Assembly: GCA_016219275.1 (NCBI GenBank)
Contig: JACRBM010000007.1
Location: forward strand, 1-64,000
DNA length: 64,000 nt
Reading direction: 5' to 3'
DNA from: Chloroflexota bacterium
Lineage (GTDB): Bacteria > Chloroflexota > Anaerolineae > UBA4142
Shown: one piece after another, positions 44,935-52,519 of the stretch
How the letters are laid out: each line of letters starts with the position of its first letter
How positions within the stretch are numbered: the first letter of the stretch is position 1
Made by a program: the position numbers and the translations under genes
Notes under the pieces: generated by a model
The model's database searches: none
What the model saw: only the letters and a program-made list of their open reading frames with translations
What the model was told of the DNA's origin: nothing

Positions 44935-46233
44935 TATCGCGCTCGCGTGCCCAGTCAATCCTTCCGTCTCCGCAAGAATCGCCGCGCGTTCGCCCAACTC
45001 GTGCGCCTCGCGCGCGCTCACGCTGAATACGCTCGTAATTTTCACAAAATCATTCACGTTCAACGGCGACGAAAATCGCGCCGTGCCCGCCGTCGGCATC
45101 ACGTGACTCGGACCAATCACGTAATCGCCGAGCGCCTCGTTCGTCCACTCGCCCACAAACACGCCGCCCGCATTCTCCACCTTGCCGACCCAGTTCCACG
45201 GTTCGCGCACGAGCAAGCACATGTGCTCCGGCGCAAACGCGTTGCCCAGGTCCATCGCCTCGTCCAAATTGGCGATGACGATAATCGCGCCCTGCCCTGC
45301 CAGCGATTTCGCGATGATGTCGCGGCGGGAAAGAGAGACAAGTTGCTTTTCGATTTCCGCAACCACTTGGTTGGCGAGTAATTGGGAAGTGGTAATTAGG
45401 ATTGATGTCGCGAGTACATCGTGCTCGGCTTGCGCGAGCAAATCGGACGCGACCCACGCGGGATTCGCGGAATCGTCCGCGATGAGCAAAGTCTCGGTCG
45501 GACCGTACAAACCATCAATGCCGACAGCGCCGAACACTTGACGCTTGGCGAGCGTCGTGAACAATCCGCCCGCGCCGACAATCTTGTCCACGCCTGCAAC
45601 TGACTCGGTGCCGAACGCGAACGCGGCGATGGCTTGCGCGCCGCCCATCGAGTACACGCGCGACACGCCCGCGACCTTCGCCGCCGCGAGAATCACCGGC
45701 GCGATTCTGGGCGGCGTGGCGACCGCGACCTCGCGCACGCCGGCGACTAGCGCGGGAATCGTGGACATTAACAGCGACGATGGAAGCGGCGCGGTCCCAC
45801 CTGGGACGTAAATACCAACGCGCGCGAGCGGGATGATGCGTTGACCCAACGCGCCTTCGCCGTTCCATTCCAACCACGATTTCGGTTTGTGCTTTTCGTG
45901 GAACGCGCGAATACGCGCCGCCGCGAGTTCCATCGCTTCGCGCACCGCGATGGGCGTTTCCGCGTATGCCGCGTCAATTTCGTCTTGGGTAACCGCGATG
46001 TTGGCGAGTTCGACGCGGTCGAATGTGCGCGTCCAATCGCGCACCGCCGCATCGCCGCGCGCGCGAATATCGGCGAGAATGCGCGCGACACCCTGCTCCG
46101 GCGTCAGTGGCTCGCCAAATGTTTTTTGCAAACGTTCGAGTAGTGGCGGCGGATATTCTTTTTCCGCGTATCCACGATTCTTGAGAATTTTTTCGCGTCC
46201 GGCTTGTGCGCTTATGATGATGGGAATTTCCAT
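44908..46233 (-). CDS. hisD: Histidinol dehydrogenase
   Basis: 441 residues from ATG 46233. The zinc-enzyme signatures are clear: PLARVGIYVPGGTAPLPSSL, GGAQAIAAFAFGTESV, EHDVLATSILITTS and APEHMCLLVREP with catalytic Glu and His. It oxidises histidinol to histidine in two steps. The ATG is preceded by repeat sequence and a weak GGA. The C-terminus is repeat-encoded. Confidence 0.95.
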   Translation of the reverse strand: MEIPIIISAQAGREKILKNRGYAEKEYPPPLLERLQKTFGEPLTPEQGVARILADIRARGDAAVRDWTRTFDRVELANIAVTQDEIDAAYAETPIAVREAMELAAARIRAFHEKHKPKSWLEWNGEGALGQRIIPLARVGIYVPGGTAPLPSSLLMSTIPALVAGVREVAVATPPRIAPVILAAAKVAGVSRVYSMGGAQAIAAFAFGTESVAGVDKIVGAGGLFTTLAKRQVFGAVGIDGLYGPTETLLIADDSANPAWVASDLLAQAEHDVLATSILITTSQLLANQVVAEIEKQLVSLSRRDIIAKSLAGQGAIIVIANLDEAMDLGNAFAPEHMCLLVREPWNWVGKVENAGGVFVGEWTNEALGDYVIGPSHVMPTAGTARFSSPLNVNDFVKITSVFSVSAREAHELGERAAILAETEGLTGHASAIRRRMTEDE

Positions 46234-46284
46234 TTTCGATTTCCGAGTTGCAAATTGCGAATTGCGAATAACAAAACGCAATTC
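46234..46284. repeat. TTGCGAA/CGATTT short-repeat array (hisG-hisD)
   Basis: CGATTTCCGAGTTGCAAATT followed by GCGAATTGCGAATAACAAAACG; it fills the hisG-hisD junction. Confidence 0.7.
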
Positions 46285-46908
46285 CTAATTTTGCTTTTCA
46301 ATTTTTTCGATTAGCCCACGAATCTCGCTTGCCCGCAACGTGTGCGAGGCGCGATTGACGATGAGCGCCGCTTGCGATTTGAAAATCTCTTCGAGTTCGA
46401 TCAACCCGTTCGCGCGAAGCGTGTTGCCCGTGTCCACTACGTCCACGATCAAATCCGCGAGACCGACGGCGGGCGCGAGTTCGACCGAGCCGTACACCTC
46501 GATGATCTCAACCGACAAGCCGCGCGCGGAGAAAAACTTTTTAGCGATGCGCGGATATTTTGTCGCGACGCGCAAACCGGCGATCATGCGCCACTCGGCA
46601 TCGCGATATTCCGGCTTGCCCGCGACCATCAGCCGACACTGACCATAACCCAGTTCGAGCGGCTCGTACACATTGACACCGCTCTCGCGCAACGCATCCT
46701 GCCCGACGATGCCAATATCCGCCGCGCCGTACTCGACATAGATCGGCACGTCCATCGGTTTCGCGTTCAAGAATTTTGCGCCGTGATTGGCGATGACGAG
46801 CTTGCGCGATGCGCGCACCTCGCGTGTATCGTAACCGAGCGATTCAAAAATTTTCAGCGACGGTTCTAGCAAGCGACCTTTTGCCAATGCAATTTTCAAT
46901 TCCGACAT
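46285..46908 (-). CDS. hisG: ATP phosphoribosyltransferase, short form
   Basis: 207 residues, the short HisG that lacks the C-terminal regulatory domain and needs HisZ. KIALAKGRLLEPSLKIFESL, YVEYGAADIGIVGQDAL and LIVDVVDTGNTLRANGL are diagnostic. First enzyme of histidine synthesis. hisZ lies directly upstream, as expected. Confidence 0.96.
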   Translation of the reverse strand: MSELKIALAKGRLLEPSLKIFESLGYDTREVRASRKLVIANHGAKFLNAKPMDVPIYVEYGAADIGIVGQDALRESGVNVYEPLELGYGQCRLMVAGKPEYRDAEWRMIAGLRVATKYPRIAKKFFSARGLSVEIIEVYGSVELAPAVGLADLIVDVVDTGNTLRANGLIELEEIFKSQAALIVNRASHTLRASEIRGLIEKIEKQN

Positions 46909-46925
46909 TTCAACACTCTATATTT

Positions 46926-46985
46926 TTCCACGAAGGACACCAAGGTCACAAAAAATAATTCGTGTCCTTCGTGCTCTTCGTGGAC
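46926..46985. repeat. CACGAAGGACAC / GTGTCCTTCGTG self-complementary array (hisZ-hisG)
   Basis: CCACGAAGGACACCAAGGTC ... CGTGTCCTTCGTGCTCTTCG. It can form a long hairpin between hisZ and hisG. Confidence 0.85.
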
Positions 46986-46991
46986 AATAAA

Positions 46992-48170
46992 TCACGCCGC
47001 GTCCAAATTCTCTTTACGCCCATCGCGCCACCAGATTTCGCGTGCGCCGCGCACGCGCGCGTACTCGCGCAACGCGTCGTCCGCGCGATTCAACACATCC
47101 ACTTCGATCACCTGCCCGCTCACCCGCGCCGACTCGACGCGCGATGAGTACTCTTGCGCCAGCACATCGGGCGCGATGCTTGCCCGCGCGCGTTTCGCCA
47201 TCAACACACGCTCGACGCCCAGCGCGAACCCAACGGCGGGAACGCTCGGACCAAAATGCGCAATGAGATTATCGTACCGTCCACCGCTCGCGACCGAAAA
47301 ACCCAATCCCTGGACAAAGCCCTCGAACAAGATGCCGGTGTAGTACGCCATCCCACGATTCTCGGCAAGGTCAAGCGTGATGTGATCGTCCAAACCGAAT
47401 CGCGCCAAACGTTCGACCACCACTTGCAAGTGTTCGACCGCCGCGCGCGATTCGTAATTGATCGCGTTGCGTAACGCGCGATCGAGCACATCCGCGCCGC
47501 CCCACAACGTCGGCAGTTGTGCGAGCGCGTTCTTGTGCGTCGCATCGAGATTGAGCGCATCGAGCAAGCGCGTCAGGTCGGGCACGCTCTTGCGGCGAAT
47601 CGCCTCGCGCAACGCGACGTCGTCTTCGTCCGCCAGCGGCACATCGCGCAGCAAACCGTGCAAGTACGCCGCGTTGCCAATCGTGAAACGAAAATCGTCG
47701 AGACCCAGGACGCGCAGCGCGGTCATCGCGAGCGCAATCGCTTCCGCATCCGCATCCGCCGTCGCTGCGCCGATCAACTCGATGCCGGCTTGCGTGAACT
47801 CGCGGCGCATTCCCGCTTGCGGTTCCTCATATCGAAACACCGAGCCGACGTAAAAGAATCGCAGCGGCATCGCGCGGTCGAACAATTTCGTGCCGACCAC
47901 GCGCGCGGTTGGGATCGTGAAATCGGCGCGCAGCGCGAGCGTGTGCCCATCGCGGTCGAAAAAGCGATACATCTCTTCGCGCAATTGCGGTCCCGCTTCC
48001 GCCGCGAGCGATTCATAATATTCGAACATCGGCGGAATAATTTCAGAATAACCCCAATGCATGAACGTGTCCGCGAGCGTGCGTTCCGCCGCGCGTTTGC
48101 GCGCCGCGTCGTTGAAAAACAAATCGGCGACGCCGTGAGGCAATCGTTTGTCGAGAGATTGAGAAATCAT
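46992..48170 (-). CDS. hisZ: ATP phosphoribosyltransferase regulatory subunit
   Basis: 392 residues of the class II aaRS-like HisZ family. LPHGVADLFFNDAARKRAAE, the motif 2-like LRADFTIPTARVVG with RYEEPQAGMRREFTQAGIEL, and GGRYDNLIAHFGPSVPAVGF resemble HisRS but with HisZ character. It activates short HisG and senses histidine. First structural gene of the operon, behind the leader at 48282-48405. Confidence 0.94.
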   Translation of the reverse strand: MISQSLDKRLPHGVADLFFNDAARKRAAERTLADTFMHWGYSEIIPPMFEYYESLAAEAGPQLREEMYRFFDRDGHTLALRADFTIPTARVVGTKLFDRAMPLRFFYVGSVFRYEEPQAGMRREFTQAGIELIGAATADADAEAIALAMTALRVLGLDDFRFTIGNAAYLHGLLRDVPLADEDDVALREAIRRKSVPDLTRLLDALNLDATHKNALAQLPTLWGGADVLDRALRNAINYESRAAVEHLQVVVERLARFGLDDHITLDLAENRGMAYYTGILFEGFVQGLGFSVASGGRYDNLIAHFGPSVPAVGFALGVERVLMAKRARASIAPDVLAQEYSSRVESARVSGQVIEVDVLNRADDALREYARVRGAREIWWRDGRKENLDAA

Positions 48171-48177
48171 GAAACCC

Positions 48178-48268
48178 CCACCTCACCCCACTCCCCCCTT
48201 GCCCCCTCTCCCCTCTCCTGACCGCGAAGCGGTTCAATCAGGAGAGGGGAGAGGGGGTTGGGGGTGAG
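48178..48268. repeat. C-rich/G-rich palindromic repeat element, copy 2
   Basis: CCCCCTCTCCCCTCTCCTGA and its reverse complement around a short loop, as at 6862-6947. It lies between the his attenuator and hisZ. Confidence 0.88.
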
Positions 48269-48281
48269 AGGTGAGGCAAAC

Positions 48282-48310
48282 AAAAAAACCAAGTCGCAAG
48301 TGACTTGGTT
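48282..48310 (-). terminator. Attenuator/terminator in the his leader
   Basis: On the minus strand AACCAAGTC, loop ACTTGC, GACTTGGTT and then TTTTT. A 9-bp perfect stem with a U-tract, upstream of hisZ and downstream of the leader peptide, so it must be bypassed for expression. Confidence 0.85.
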
Positions 48311-48348
48311 TCGGGGTGCTCGGCGGTACGCCAAATATGGCGAATCGC

Positions 48349-48405
48349 TTACCGATCCACCCCGCTCGTGTGATGATGCTTGGCAAAAAAAACTTGGTTC
48401 GACAT
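48349..48405 (-). CDS. hisL: His operon leader peptide (three consecutive His codons)
   Basis: 18 codons, MSNQVFFAKHHHTSGVDR, from ATG 48405 to TAA 48349. Three His codons in a row (48378-48370) recall the His-rich leader of enterobacterial his operons. The predicted transcript start is only 2-3 bases before the ATG, so it would be translated nearly leaderless. A hairpin (48313-48363, with GGGGTG...CACCCC and inner CGGTA, CGCC stems) overlaps its last codons, and the terminator at 48282 follows. Stalling at His codons would alter these structures. Confidence 0.75.
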   Translation of the reverse strand: MSNQVFFAKHHHTSGVDR

Positions 48406-48413
48406 TTGCGGCG

Positions 48414-48442
48414 ATTATAGGTGATGTACGGAGAGTTGTCAA
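48414..48442 (-). promoter_or_regulatory. Consensus promoter of the his operon
   Basis: On the minus strand: TTGACA (48442-48437), 17 bp, TATAAT (48419-48414), a perfect sigma-70 promoter. Confidence 0.9.
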
Positions 48443-48444
48443 AT

Positions 48445-48699
48445 TCACAGCGAGTACACGGGCACGAGAATTTGGCGATTGGCTTGACGACGCCCGCGCA
48501 CACTAGCTTGAACCGTCTTGAGCACGTTAGCCGCGTAATATCGCGTGCCGCATTTGACACACACACCCGCTGGAACATTTTCGATCAGGATGTATTTGCC
48601 GCGCATACGACGATGCAACGTCACGCGTTTTTCGACGATGTCGCCACCGCAATACTCACAGGTCTCACCTTCCCAAAAGCCCATTCTGTCCTCTTTCAT
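48445..48699 (-). CDS. YgiT-type zinc-finger protein (putative antitoxin)
   Basis: 84 residues. CEYCGGDIVEKRVTLHRR and GVCVKCGTRYY are the two Cys-x2-Cys halves of the YgiT-type zinc finger. A full MqsA would have a C-terminal helix-turn-helix, which is absent. Its start overlaps the stop of the DUF4258 gene by four bases (ATGA), a toxin-antitoxin layout with the toxin first. The stop lies three bases from the his promoter. Confidence 0.8.
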   Translation of the reverse strand: MKEDRMGFWEGETCEYCGGDIVEKRVTLHRRMRGKYILIENVPAGVCVKCGTRYYAANVLKTVQASVRGRRQANRQILVPVYSL

Positions 48700-48968
48700 T
48701 TCGGATTGTCTTCGTACACGGTGATAATCCGAACCTTACCTCTCAAGGTCACGCGACATACCACTCCGATTCGTCGTTTGTCCAGCGCCCGCCCAACGAT
48801 TTCGAACGTGCTTTCCTTGGGCCAAGTTCGCCGAACTTTGCCGCTCAAAATACCCTGCTCAACATCGTAGATGTCAAAGCCATCGTTGGCGGCTTCGTCA
48901 TCCGCATGTTCAGTCAAATAGTACAACCCATCTCGGACGAGCGACTGAATTTCTGCAATGCGAGTCAA
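48696..48968 (-). CDS. DUF4258 protein (putative toxin)
   Basis: 90 residues from TTG 48968, which has GGAG 7 bases upstream. YLTEHADDEAANDGFDIYDV, EIVGRALDKRRIGVVCRV and VRIITVYEDN fit DUF4258, a RelE/BrnT-like small fold paired with YgiT-type zinc fingers. Predicted RNase-type toxin. Function is inferred from family and pairing. Confidence 0.78.
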   Translation of the reverse strand: MTRIAEIQSLVRDGLYYLTEHADDEAANDGFDIYDVEQGILSGKVRRTWPKESTFEIVGRALDKRRIGVVCRVTLRGKVRIITVYEDNPK

Positions 48969-48997
48969 GGCAATACTCCACGAATGTTTACGACGCA

Positions 48998-49026
48998 ATC
49001 ATAGCGGAAACGCGTGAGACTGTCAA
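48998..49026 (-). promoter_or_regulatory. Promoter of the DUF4258-YgiT pair
   Basis: On the minus strand: TTGACA (49026-49021), 17 bp, TATGAT (49003-48998). Confidence 0.82.
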
Positions 49027-49037
49027 TCTGATTGCAA

Positions 49038-49107
49038 TTGGATGTTAGAGATTGGAAATTGGAAGTTGGAAACGCGCTTCCAATTTCCAACCTCCAACTT
49101 CCAACTT
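49038..49107. repeat. Left inverted repeat array of the giant lipoprotein gene
   Basis: GAGATTGGAAATTGGAAGTT units, then CTTCCAATTTCCAACCTCC. It reaches the stop codon of the lipoprotein. The same family, inverted, lies at 52160-52252. Confidence 0.85.
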
Positions 49108-52053
49108 CTATCTCGTATAGTTGATCGTATTGCCGCGAATGATGAGACGCACGAACGAGTGGTACACCGTCGGCGATGTTTCTTCGGAGAAGAAAGTGAA
49201 ATGCACTACATCGCCCAGTTCCGGTTTGCCGCTATTTTTATTTACGACATCGTACGTCTGTGCGATCTTGTTGAGCGCGGCAGGATCGAAGACAAGTTCG
49301 AATTTGCCGTTCGTCACGGGGAGCGAACCTTGCGCCAACACCGCGCCGGGAATGACCGCGGCGTAGCGAATTTCTTTCGCGGTGCTCTTGCCGGTGAACT
49401 TGGCGCCTTTTGCCGGATCGAATTTCGAGAGCGGCGGCAAATCGAACGTGATGCCAGGCGCATTCGCGGGGCGCGTCGTTTCGACGACGTAAAACTCGCC
49501 GCCCTCTGGCGGCATTCCAGGCACCAGCGCCTTGTAGCCGCTCCACTCGCCGTCCACCGTGTAGCGATATACGCCCGGCACATCGAGCGCCCAACGATCC
49601 TTGCCCGCCCACGAACCCGTTGCATCGCCGACGCCTTGCGCGGCAACCTGGCGTCCATCGGGATAGTACATCGTGAACGACATATTGACCGGCACCATCG
49701 GATCAATTTGAAACGCCGGGGCGAACGTCGAACCTTGGTCGTACACCATCCCCGGTCGTACGTTCATCGCGAGAAAGATCCGCGATTTTTGTCCGGTCGA
49801 ACCCATGATCTCTTCCGACCCCGGCGCGATGACGCGATTGTTGTTGCTGCCTTTCGGAAGAATGAACGCGTTCGCCATATAGCCGGCGTACATCGGCGCT
49901 TGGTCTTTTTTGCGAACGACGACGCCGCCGATCAAGCGATAGATTTCGCCGGGCGAATCGCCATTACTGCTCGCGTTGATTTGTCCGCCAAAGTTCGTGT
50001 TCGTCGTGGGCCAGTACGGCGCGCGCGTGCCATCTTCACCGACGAGAAAGCGTCCCATGAACCCAGGGCGCGGCGCGGCGGCGTAAAAGTACATCCAATC
50101 GGTGATGTATTCCGGGAACAGGTGCGGCGAGTACCCGTTCGACGTTTGCAATTGAACATTCGTCAAGCCGATGCTCTGAATCCTGGGATCGTAGCCCTTG
50201 GGGTTCGTCTTGTAATCGAACGACAACACCGGCTCGATCTTGTTCGCGCCTTGTTGCTCGGCGGCGATCAACAGCACGTCGCCGGCGTTGTACGGAAAGT
50301 TGATGTGATCGAGTTGTTGTTCGTCGGTTTGCAGATTGTGCCAGCCCTCAGAATTCGTTTCACCGCGCTCGACGAGTTTGTTGTTGACTTTGACCATCTT
50401 GCCGTGCGCGACAATCGGCGTATCCTCCGGATAAATCACCCCGGCGTGGCGCATGGACTCGACCCAGAGATGTCCGTCCTTGTCGGTGTACTTGGCAAAC
50501 ACGTGCGCGACGTACTCGCCCGGCGCATCGAATGGCAGCGGCTTCATCCCTTGCGCCGCGCCATACACGCCGCCGGCGGTCGCCTTGCCCGAGTACGTAA
50601 TCGTGCGCGGGTTTTTTGAATCCGAGTTTGGGAACAACGTCGCGGTCACGGTCACATCGGCAGGCGCTGCCGGTGCGAATCCGATATCGCGTCCATAGCG
50701 ATTGCCGACCGGGTACGCTTGACCCTGGAACGTCGCGGTCGCCAGCGTCATGCGTTTCGCGATCCAGAATTTGTACGTGCCGCCACCGTCGTAACGATTG
50801 CCCCACACATCCGCGATCCAGCCGGTCGCCTTGACCGTGTACTCGCCATACATCGGCGGCTTCCATTGCGTAAATTTGGGATTGCGCGTGGTGATGCCCG
50901 CGCGCGCTTGCGCGACGAATGGCGCTTTGCCAAGATCAACAACTTTACCATCGGGCTGGGTCACCTGCAGCGCAAGTTCGCCTTTGGTGTAATCCCAGGT
51001 AATGTTTTGACGATCCGAAATCGTATCTGCCGGGAATTGCGGTTCGAGCGAGTACGCGAGAATATTTTTTGGATTGTTCTCATCGTACATCGGCAGGATC
51101 ACATCGTCTTGAATGAGGTTGCGATTCGAGAGGGCGAAACGCGCCTTGTCTTCTTCGGCAATCGCGCCGCGATACCCATTCGAGTTATAGTTGCCGAGCA
51201 AGACCCAGGGTACGCGCGGTTTGATCGTGGACGCGTCAATCATCTTGCCGCTGACATGTTTCGCATCCGCGCGAATCGGCGGCGAGTACGTTTCGGTGTC
51301 GCACGGACCTTTCGGAAAGCCGCGTCGCGCAAACGTTTCGGCGTTCATGCTGTATTGGCGATTCTTCACGGTGACGCCATAATCGAAACGCAAGCGATAA
51401 ATGCCGGGCGGTAGATCGTTCGGCAGTTTAGTAGACACTTTGAACGACACCTGGAGCAAATTGTCCACTTTTTGCGTCGCGGTCATTGGCACCGACACCA
51501 GTTCGTCTACCGGTGTGCGAAAGCCATAGCCAAAACGTTTCGTTACTGCGCCTTGCACGCCGCCTTCAATCGCGAGACCTGTCGGCGTGAGGAGCGTGGA
51601 CATTCGCTCGTCGCTCGCTAAACGCAAAATGCCATCCGCGTCGAACGTGCGCTCCGCCGTAACGAGCATCACGAATCCATCCGGCTTGATACCCTTCATG
51701 CCCATCACGTTGAGATACGTTTCAGAAACCTTGAACGTAACTTGGGCGGTTAGCGGCACACCGGGCGTCCAGCGCGCCGGCGCGATCACCACATTGCTTT
51801 TCCATTCGCCGAAGCTGGTGTTACCAGTATCGGCAAACGTCACTTGCGCTAACGCTGCTTCGTCCGCCGGATTCGTCGTGGCGGGCGCGGCTTTGGTCGG
51901 CGCGACAGTGGGCGCGAGTTGGCTCGCGATCGTTGGCGCGCTGGTCGGCGCGACCAGCGCTGGGACCGGCGTTGCGGTCGATTGGGGAATTTGCGCGCAC
52001 GCGGTCAACAGTGCGAACGCCATCAACAGAAATGCAAATAAACGTGTTTTCAT
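49108..52053 (-). CDS. Giant secreted lipoprotein, function unknown
   Basis: About 981 residues from ATG 52053, with AAGGAGG upstream. Signal peptide with lipobox LLTAC (Cys about 19), a Pro/Thr/Ala-rich linker to about 70, then an all-beta exterior part. Segments such as PPGIYRLRFDYGV, PPMYGEYTVKATGWIADVWG and VPGVYRYTVDGEWSG look like repeated Ig-like or carbohydrate-binding sandwiches; a central part (FDYKTNPKGYDPRIQS, SNGYSPHLFPEYITDW) is unfamiliar. No catalytic signature is recognised. It may bind or process an external polymer. Bracketed by inverted repeat arrays. Confidence 0.78.
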   Translation of the reverse strand: MKTRLFAFLLMAFALLTACAQIPQSTATPVPALVAPTSAPTIASQLAPTVAPTKAAPATTNPADEAALAQVTFADTGNTSFGEWKSNVVIAPARWTPGVPLTAQVTFKVSETYLNVMGMKGIKPDGFVMLVTAERTFDADGILRLASDERMSTLLTPTGLAIEGGVQGAVTKRFGYGFRTPVDELVSVPMTATQKVDNLLQVSFKVSTKLPNDLPPGIYRLRFDYGVTVKNRQYSMNAETFARRGFPKGPCDTETYSPPIRADAKHVSGKMIDASTIKPRVPWVLLGNYNSNGYRGAIAEEDKARFALSNRNLIQDDVILPMYDENNPKNILAYSLEPQFPADTISDRQNITWDYTKGELALQVTQPDGKVVDLGKAPFVAQARAGITTRNPKFTQWKPPMYGEYTVKATGWIADVWGNRYDGGGTYKFWIAKRMTLATATFQGQAYPVGNRYGRDIGFAPAAPADVTVTATLFPNSDSKNPRTITYSGKATAGGVYGAAQGMKPLPFDAPGEYVAHVFAKYTDKDGHLWVESMRHAGVIYPEDTPIVAHGKMVKVNNKLVERGETNSEGWHNLQTDEQQLDHINFPYNAGDVLLIAAEQQGANKIEPVLSFDYKTNPKGYDPRIQSIGLTNVQLQTSNGYSPHLFPEYITDWMYFYAAAPRPGFMGRFLVGEDGTRAPYWPTTNTNFGGQINASSNGDSPGEIYRLIGGVVVRKKDQAPMYAGYMANAFILPKGSNNNRVIAPGSEEIMGSTGQKSRIFLAMNVRPGMVYDQGSTFAPAFQIDPMVPVNMSFTMYYPDGRQVAAQGVGDATGSWAGKDRWALDVPGVYRYTVDGEWSGYKALVPGMPPEGGEFYVVETTRPANAPGITFDLPPLSKFDPAKGAKFTGKSTAKEIRYAAVIPGAVLAQGSLPVTNGKFELVFDPAALNKIAQTYDVVNKNSGKPELGDVVHFTFFSEETSPTVYHSFVRLIIRGNTINYTR

Positions 52054-52159
52054 AACGCGATGCCTCCTTGCTCGTGTCGTCAAAACGATTGTATCGCGCT
52101 TGCACAACTTGATTGTAACCTCGTTGTAAAATCTATGCAAAATGTTTGTGTATGTGTGT

Positions 52160-52252
52160 TGCAAGTTGGAGGTTGGAATCTCTTCCAATCTCCAACCTCC
52201 AATCTCTAAATTCCAATTTCCAACTTCCAACCACCAATTTCCAATCTCCAAA
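52160..52252. repeat. Right inverted repeat array of the giant lipoprotein gene
   Basis: CCAATCTCCAACCTCCAATC, TTCCAATTTCCAACTTCCAA and further units. It stops just before the arg operon promoter. Confidence 0.85.
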
Positions 52253-52257
52253 CATAT

Positions 52258-52286
52258 TTGACATCACGCGCCGAGTGTGTTATATT
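52258..52286 (+). promoter_or_regulatory. Promoter of the arg operon
   Basis: TTGACA (52258-52263), 17 bp, TATATT (52281-52286). Transcription should start near 52293. Confidence 0.88.
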
Positions 52287-52311
52287 CGCTTCACTTTCGG
52301 AGAAACGACCA

Positions 52312-52392
52312 ATGCTTTCCATTCACACGATTAGCCCTCGCCCGCGTAGCACACCAGCCCCACGGTCTGGTGTATTTGTCGTTGCGCTCTGA
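52312..52392 (+). CDS. argL: Arg operon leader peptide
   Basis: 26 codons, MLSIHTISPRPRSTPAPRSG and VFVVAL, with GGAG 9 bases before the ATG. Arg codons CGC (52339) and CGT (52345) come just before RNA segment 1 (ACACCAG, 52351-52357). Segment 1 pairs with segment 2 (CTGGTGT, 52367-52373); segment 2 (GGTCTGG, 52364-52370) can instead pair with segment 3 (CCAGACC, 52425-52431); segment 3 otherwise forms the terminator with segment 4. A ribosome stalled at CGC or CGT would cover segment 1 and free 2 to pair with 3. This is the classic logic of amino-acid attenuation, here for arginine. Confidence 0.8.
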   Translation: MLSIHTISPRPRSTPAPRSGVFVVAL

Positions 52393-52423
52393 CTCCGCAA
52401 GCAATTACACGCGAATTTTGCAA

Positions 52424-52462
52424 CCCAGACCAGTGAGACTCTCGGTCTGGGATTTTTATTTT
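52424..52462 (+). terminator. Attenuator terminator of the arg operon
   Basis: CCCAGACC (52424-52431), 12-base loop, GGTCTGGG (52444-52451), then ATTTTTATTTT. Its 5' arm is complementary to 52364-52370 in the leader peptide coding region. Confidence 0.9.
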
Positions 52463-52519
52463 AATCTTAATCTGTCATTGTGAGCCGCAAAGCAGCCCGC
52501 AATGACCAATGGAGTCACT

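Noticed and set aside
52053-52251. N-terminal extension of the giant lipoprotein by 66 codons
   Set aside because: It translates the TTGGAAA array; the true start has AAGGAGG and a signal peptide with lipobox.
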